From: Candidatus Poribacteria bacterium
GTDB taxonomy: Bacteria; Poribacteria; WGA-4E; WGA-3G
NCBI GenBank assembly: GCA_022819945.1
Contig: JAJEGI010000182.1
Span: 1 to 37,287, forward strand
DNA: 37,287 bases
Direction: 5' to 3'
Program-made: the position numbers and the translations under genes
Notes under the pieces: model-generated
Database searches by the model: none
What the model saw: the letters and a program-made list of their open reading frames with translations, nothing else
Told to the model about the DNA's origin: nothing
In this document: positions 34,285 to 37,287 of the stretch, in pieces
How positions within the stretch are numbered: the first letter of the stretch is position 1
Layout of the letters: each line of letters starts with the position of its first letter

Positions 34285-34420
34285 GTTAGTTATAAGTTGT
34301 TGGTTAAGAGGCGTTTGGTAACAATTAACCTTACTCTCGAATATTCCAAGACGCGTTGAATTACTGCAAGGAACTTCTTTAACCGAAAACAGAGAACTTA
34401 TAACTTATAACTTATAACCC
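34285..34420. repeat. Heptad-type dispersed repeat (copy h)
   Basis: GTTAGTTATAAGTTGTTGG with TTAAGAGG on one side and AACTTATAACTTATAACTTA (7-base period) on the other form inverted arms. The distal arm includes the TAA stop codon of the ABC ATPase (34414-34412, minus). Confidence 0.7.
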
Positions 34421-36055
34421 TTCCCCCGTCATTAACAATCCGAGTGCTTCAATATCGTTGTGCTGCGCCGTCGCTTCGATCAACTTACCCCTCGACATCA
34501 CAAAGAGTCGGTCACTCAATAGCAAGACTTCATCTAACTCCGTTGAGATGAGCAGCACGGACTTCTTTGCGTCGCGCTGTGCCAGTAAATTCTCATGGAC
34601 ATAGCGAGCCGCGTTGACATCTAAACCGCGTGTCGGATTAACGGCAATAAGTAGATCGGGGTGAAGCGAGATTTCGCGGGCGAGCACAATTTTCTGTTGG
34701 TTGCCACCGGAGAGTGCAGCGGCAGGAATGCCACCGATAGGCGGACGGATGTCGTAATCAGCGATAAGTTGTTCTGCGGTGTTCCGTTTTCTTTTTTGAT
34801 TCAGGACATTCCACCGCGCCGTGTTTTCCAAATGCGTTACATTCAACAAAAGGTTTTCCGTAACTGAGAACGACGCGATAACACCAGTCGTTTGCCTATC
34901 TTCAGGAATATAACCGACCCCGCGCTGTCGCACCGCTTTTGTCCCTTTCGGATCAGTGCCTAAGATGCTGATTGTCCCGGATTCGCTGTGCCGTAACCCC
35001 ATAATCGCTTCGGCGAGTTCACGCTGCCCGTTGCCATCAACACCAGCGATACCGACGATTTCACCGCGATACGTCTCCAGAGAAACATCTGAAACCGCAA
35101 TTTCGTTGCGACTGCCGAGCACTGTCAGATTTGAGAGGTGTAGCACACTGTCTGACGATTCAGACTCGCGGTTTCCATTCGATGAACGTTCAACCTCGTC
35201 AATGTCCTCGCCGATCATCTCCCGCGCAAGTTCTCGCGCAGTGAGTTCACCCGTCGGACCGAGATAGACTTTTTTTCCGCGCCTTAACACGGTAATCCTA
35301 TCACTGATACCCAAAACCTCTTTCATCTTGTGGCTAATGAAAATAATCGCTCTACCATCGGCTTGGAGGTTGCGCAAAATTGTAAAGAAACCTTCCACTT
35401 CCTGCGGACTCAGAACAGCCGTCGGTTCATCAAGGATGAGAATCCGAGCATCAACCGCCAGTGCCTTCAGGATTTCCACGCGTTGTTTTAAACCCACTGA
35501 TAGCGTCCGCACCAATGCACTCGGATCAACAGCCAGACCGAACTGCTCCGAGAGTGCCTCCGTTATTTCAATAGCCGCTTCCTTCTTAAACCGAAACGCA
35601 TCCAATTTTTTCAAAGATCGGAAGATTGGAAGCTTGGAAGATTCCGAGCGATGCGCTTCTTCCACCCTTCCATCCTTCCACCCTTCCATCCAAGTCCTTC
35701 CTGCATCATTCTGTAATTGCCCAAGACTCAACGCGATGTTCTCAGCAACCGTAAGATTTTCAACCAGCATAAAGTGCTGATGCACCATACCGATACCAAT
35801 CGCAATCGCATCACGCGGCGAGTTTGCCCGTAACCTACGTTGCCAACCCTCACGATCCGTAACATAGATACGTCCTGCCGATGGCTGGTAAAGCCCATAA
35901 ATAAGATTCATCAGTGTGGACTTACCCGCACCGTTCTCCCCTAAAATCGCGTGAATCTCACCCGCTTGCAGCGCAAAATCTACATTGTCAACAGCGACAA
36001 AGTCGCCGAAGGTTTTGGTAACATTCCGAAGTTCAAGGATATTTTCTTTTTCCAT
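34412..36055 (-). CDS. ABC transporter ATP-binding protein, tandem ATPase (YufO/NupO type), with an in-frame repeat insertion, 547 aa
   Basis: Two nucleotide-binding domains drive a BmpA-type importer. Domain 1 has Walker A GENGAGKST (39-47), HQHFMLVENLTVAENI, signature LSVGLKQRVEI (185-195) and Walker B ILILDEP (206-212). Domain 2 has the degenerate Walker A AGVDGNGQRE (337-346), GYIPEDRQTTG and signature LSGGNQQKIVLARE, as usual in this family. The normal length is about 500-510. Here about 40 extra residues (about 119-158, GRTWMEGWKDGRVEEAHRSE onward) interrupt domain 1 between the Q-loop region and the signature, over a GGAAGG-type repeat. Its start codon directly follows the TAG of the DUF6807 gene with no gap, implying coupling. 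Confidence 0.88.
   Translation of the reverse strand: MEKENILELRNVTKTFGDFVAVDNVDFALQAGEIHAILGENGAGKSTLMNLIYGLYQPSAGRIYVTDREGWQRRLRANSPRDAIAIGIGMVHQHFMLVENLTVAENIALSLGQLQNDAGRTWMEGWKDGRVEEAHRSESSKLPIFRSLKKLDAFRFKKEAAIEITEALSEQFGLAVDPSALVRTLSVGLKQRVEILKALAVDARILILDEPTAVLSPQEVEGFFTILRNLQADGRAIIFISHKMKEVLGISDRITVLRRGKKVYLGPTGELTARELAREMIGEDIDEVERSSNGNRESESSDSVLHLSNLTVLGSRNEIAVSDVSLETYRGEIVGIAGVDGNGQRELAEAIMGLRHSESGTISILGTDPKGTKAVRQRGVGYIPEDRQTTGVIASFSVTENLLLNVTHLENTARWNVLNQKRKRNTAEQLIADYDIRPPIGGIPAAALSGGNQQKIVLAREISLHPDLLIAVNPTRGLDVNAARYVHENLLAQRDAKKSVLLISTELDEVLLLSDRLFVMSRGKLIEATAQHNDIEALGLLMTGEGL
35614..35702. repeat. GGAAGG-rich repeat in frame in the ABC ATPase gene
   Basis: On the plus strand, AAGATCGGAAGATTGGAAGC and then TTCCACCCTTCCATCCTTCC (8-base units) surround GAGCGATGCGC. 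It matches the layout of the intergenic copy at 13259-13348. Confidence 0.75.
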
Positions 36056-36910
36056 CTACAACCGACACCATTTCTCCGCACACGCTGATGTCAATTCGCC
36101 ATCATAAGCGATAACCCGAAGTGAGACTTTCCAACTTTCACCTTCAGGTGTTGATACGGATCCCGTCCAAGTCGGGTTATAGAGTGCCATCCCGTAATCC
36201 CGAATAAACCACGGACCCCGAACGCCTTCATTAAGGATGCTCATAAAGACACCAAACGCGCCATGCCCAGTTAACGTGTTCTGGTAGGCAACGAAATCCG
36301 ATTCGCCTTCGTGGACGACATCAACACTTCCCTTACGTCCATTGTCACCCAGCACAATACCACCCATGACAGGCAGGAGTCGCGGTTCAACGCGGATACC
36401 GATACTCCCGAACTTCGTCTGTGGATACGTCGCAGCACCGTAAGACGCGATCTTCTCACTTGTCATATCGCAGACCGTAGCATCCGCAAGCGCGTAAAGA
36501 TTGACAGTGCGAATTTCGTCAATCAACGGTGCCTCGTTTTCATCGCGCCAGACAACGTTCTGAACAAACTGAACACCATCCGCATGCGGTGTGATGTCAA
36601 TGTCTTTCTGTGTATCCATCCGTCCCAATCTCTCAAAGACTTTATCCGTCCAAGAACGGCGCGGTGGTGATGCCCAAAAACCCGCCTCCCTATCACCGAC
36701 CTGAACCGGTCCCTGCCCAACGAAAATACCGTTATGGAACGGATGATCAAAGGCAAATTCCTGAACAACGGTATGTCCGGCTGGCGTGTAGAACGGAAAG
36801 ACAAACGGACGATAAAAATTCGCACCGATACCGCCCAAACAACGACCGGTATCGGCTTCAACAACCAGATGTGTTTTGGCATTTACTTTAACTTCAAATT
36901 TTTCTTGCAT
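36056..36910 (-). CDS. DUF6807 (PmoA-like) family protein, 284 aa
   Basis: The sequence is of the family labelled PmoA or DUF6807, beta-rich proteins unrelated to membrane methane monooxygenase and of unknown activity, often found near sugar or aromatic catabolism genes. Typical phrases are NFYRPFVFPFYTPAGHTVVQEFAFDHPFHNGIFVGQG, near residue 35, and a C-terminal GPWFIRDYGMALYNPTW. The start at 36910 is preferred over 36967 because GAGGGA lies 4-9 bases upstream and the extra residues would run into the MITE-like element. Its TAG abuts the ATPase ATG, so it leads the ABC transporter operon and may process or sense the imported compound. That role is inference. Confidence 0.8.
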   Translation of the reverse strand: MQEKFEVKVNAKTHLVVEADTGRCLGGIGANFYRPFVFPFYTPAGHTVVQEFAFDHPFHNGIFVGQGPVQVGDREAGFWASPPRRSWTDKVFERLGRMDTQKDIDITPHADGVQFVQNVVWRDENEAPLIDEIRTVNLYALADATVCDMTSEKIASYGAATYPQTKFGSIGIRVEPRLLPVMGGIVLGDNGRKGSVDVVHEGESDFVAYQNTLTGHGAFGVFMSILNEGVRGPWFIRDYGMALYNPTWTGSVSTPEGESWKVSLRVIAYDGELTSACAEKWCRL

Positions 36911-36932
36911 ATTCCCTCGTCTATTTAGAATA

Positions 36933-37064
36933 GGACTTACGCAGCCCCCACTGCAGGGTTTTTGCAAACGCTAAAATCCAATGCGAAAAAAGTATTTCTT
37001 CAGGGTTTGAAACCCCGCCTGCAGTGCGTCATACGCCCGTTATCATGGAAAAATGCGTAAGTCC
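36933..37064. mobile_element. MITE-like element with 11-bp terminal inverted repeats
   Basis: GGACTTACGCA (36933-36943) and TGCGTAAGTCC (37054-37064) are perfect inverted ends of a 132-bp segment. A second nested pair, CACTGCAGG (36949-36957) and CCTGCAGTG (37018-37026), and a GGGTTTGAAACCCC hairpin lie inside. There is no coding capacity. It sits 22 bp upstream of the DUF6807 start codon. Confidence 0.7.
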
Positions 37065-37136
37065 AGTAGAATCGAAATCCTATGGACAGACACGACTTAT
37101 TTCTTAACGTGAGTTTGATAAATAAAAGTTTATTTT

Positions 37137-37165
37137 TTGTATAAAGAGAACCCTTTTGGTATAAT
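37137..37165 (+). promoter_or_regulatory. Sigma-70-type promoter for the transposase
   Basis: TTGTAT (37137-37142) and a perfect TATAAT (37160-37165) are 17 bases apart. An inverted repeat, AGAGAACCCTTTTGGT (37145-37160) against ACCAAAAGGAGTTCTCT (37183-37199), overlaps the spacer and the ribosome-binding site. Confidence 0.65.
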
Positions 37166-37200
37166 GAAGTATCTAACCTTCAACCAAAAGGAGTTCTCTG

Positions 37201-37287
37201 ATGAGTATTGTATCACTTTTCTGTAGAATAGACGACTTTTTTTTTAGACTACGAAGCACATTTGGCACCCCGCTCGCTTGAGGACGG
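37201..37287 (+). CDS. IS982-like transposase, 5' end only, with a T9 frameshift (cut by window edge)
   Basis: ATG 37201 is preceded by AAGGAG with a 7-base spacing. The frame begins MSIVSLFCRIDDFF, as in IS982-family transposases, then meets nine T residues (37237-37245). As written, the frame ends at TGA 37279-37281 (codon 27). With one T fewer it continues as DDFFLDYEAHLAPRSLED to the window edge, which matches the family better. It may be a defective copy, a base-count error, or slippage-dependent expression. Too little is visible to be certain of the family. Confidence 0.55.

Noticed and set aside
36911..36967. N-terminal extension of the DUF6807 protein from ATG 36967
   Set aside because: The extra 19 codons run into the MITE-like element and lack family similarity, while ATG 36910 has GAGGGA just upstream.

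Overview
The window reads like a chromosomal contig from an uncultured Gram-negative bacterium rich in accessory genes, most like Candidatus Poribacteria or a similar marine or sponge-associated lineage. This placement is an inference from gene content, not from a marker-gene tree. The content behind it is a TamB/BamA pair, a giant exported WD40/LRR/dockerin protein with a C-terminal secretion-type sorting domain, a Uma2 nuclease, an AAA-like ATPase, DUF6807 (PmoA-like) and M81 enzymes, and very many dispersed intergenic repeats.

Layout. Positions 1-5426 hold accessory genes: the 3' end of a type ISP restriction-modification enzyme (+), then on the minus strand a small ORF, a PD-(D/E)XK-type gene split by one in-frame TGA, an AAA-like ATPase translationally coupled to a Uma2 nuclease, and an M81 (MlrC-like) metallopeptidase. 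Positions 5442-6684 carry a compact IS200/IS605-type element: an IsrB-like (HNH-less IscB relative) RNA-guided nuclease gene, a HEARO/omega-RNA-like leader and matching hairpins at both ends. Its C-terminal domain is displaced by a one-base frameshift in a G6 run.

Positions 6949-26053 are a plus-strand block of mostly housekeeping genes: an HD (p)ppGpp-hydrolase-like protein, a sugar-phosphate isomerase/epimerase-like TIM barrel, selD (itself a selenoprotein with an in-frame UGA at codon 17), pyrE, a YmdB-type phosphodiesterase, xseA, xseB, dxs, tlyA, tamB and a BamA/TamA-type outer-membrane assembly factor. Positions 26082-36910 are a minus-strand block: a DUF6807 gene, the ATPase and two permeases of a BmpA-type (nucleoside/sugar-like) ABC importer. 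A 1961-residue metalloprotease/WD40/LRR/dockerin gene is wedged between the two permease genes. The right edge has a MITE-like element with 11-bp terminal inverted repeats and the start of an IS982-like transposase gene.

The most unusual signal is the repeat population. Several short families recur: heptanucleotide-periodic AACTNNT arrays with inverted flanks, GTAGGGGC-type palindromes, GGCGAGG palindromes, and GGAAGG-rich arrays. They lie in intergenic regions, often ending a few bases before a start codon. Members also appear in frame inside protein genes: tlyA (about 64 extra residues), tamB, and the ABC ATPase (about 40 extra residues). This resembles the Rickettsia palindromic elements that insert into proteins.

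All functional calls come from reading motifs by eye; no database search was run.
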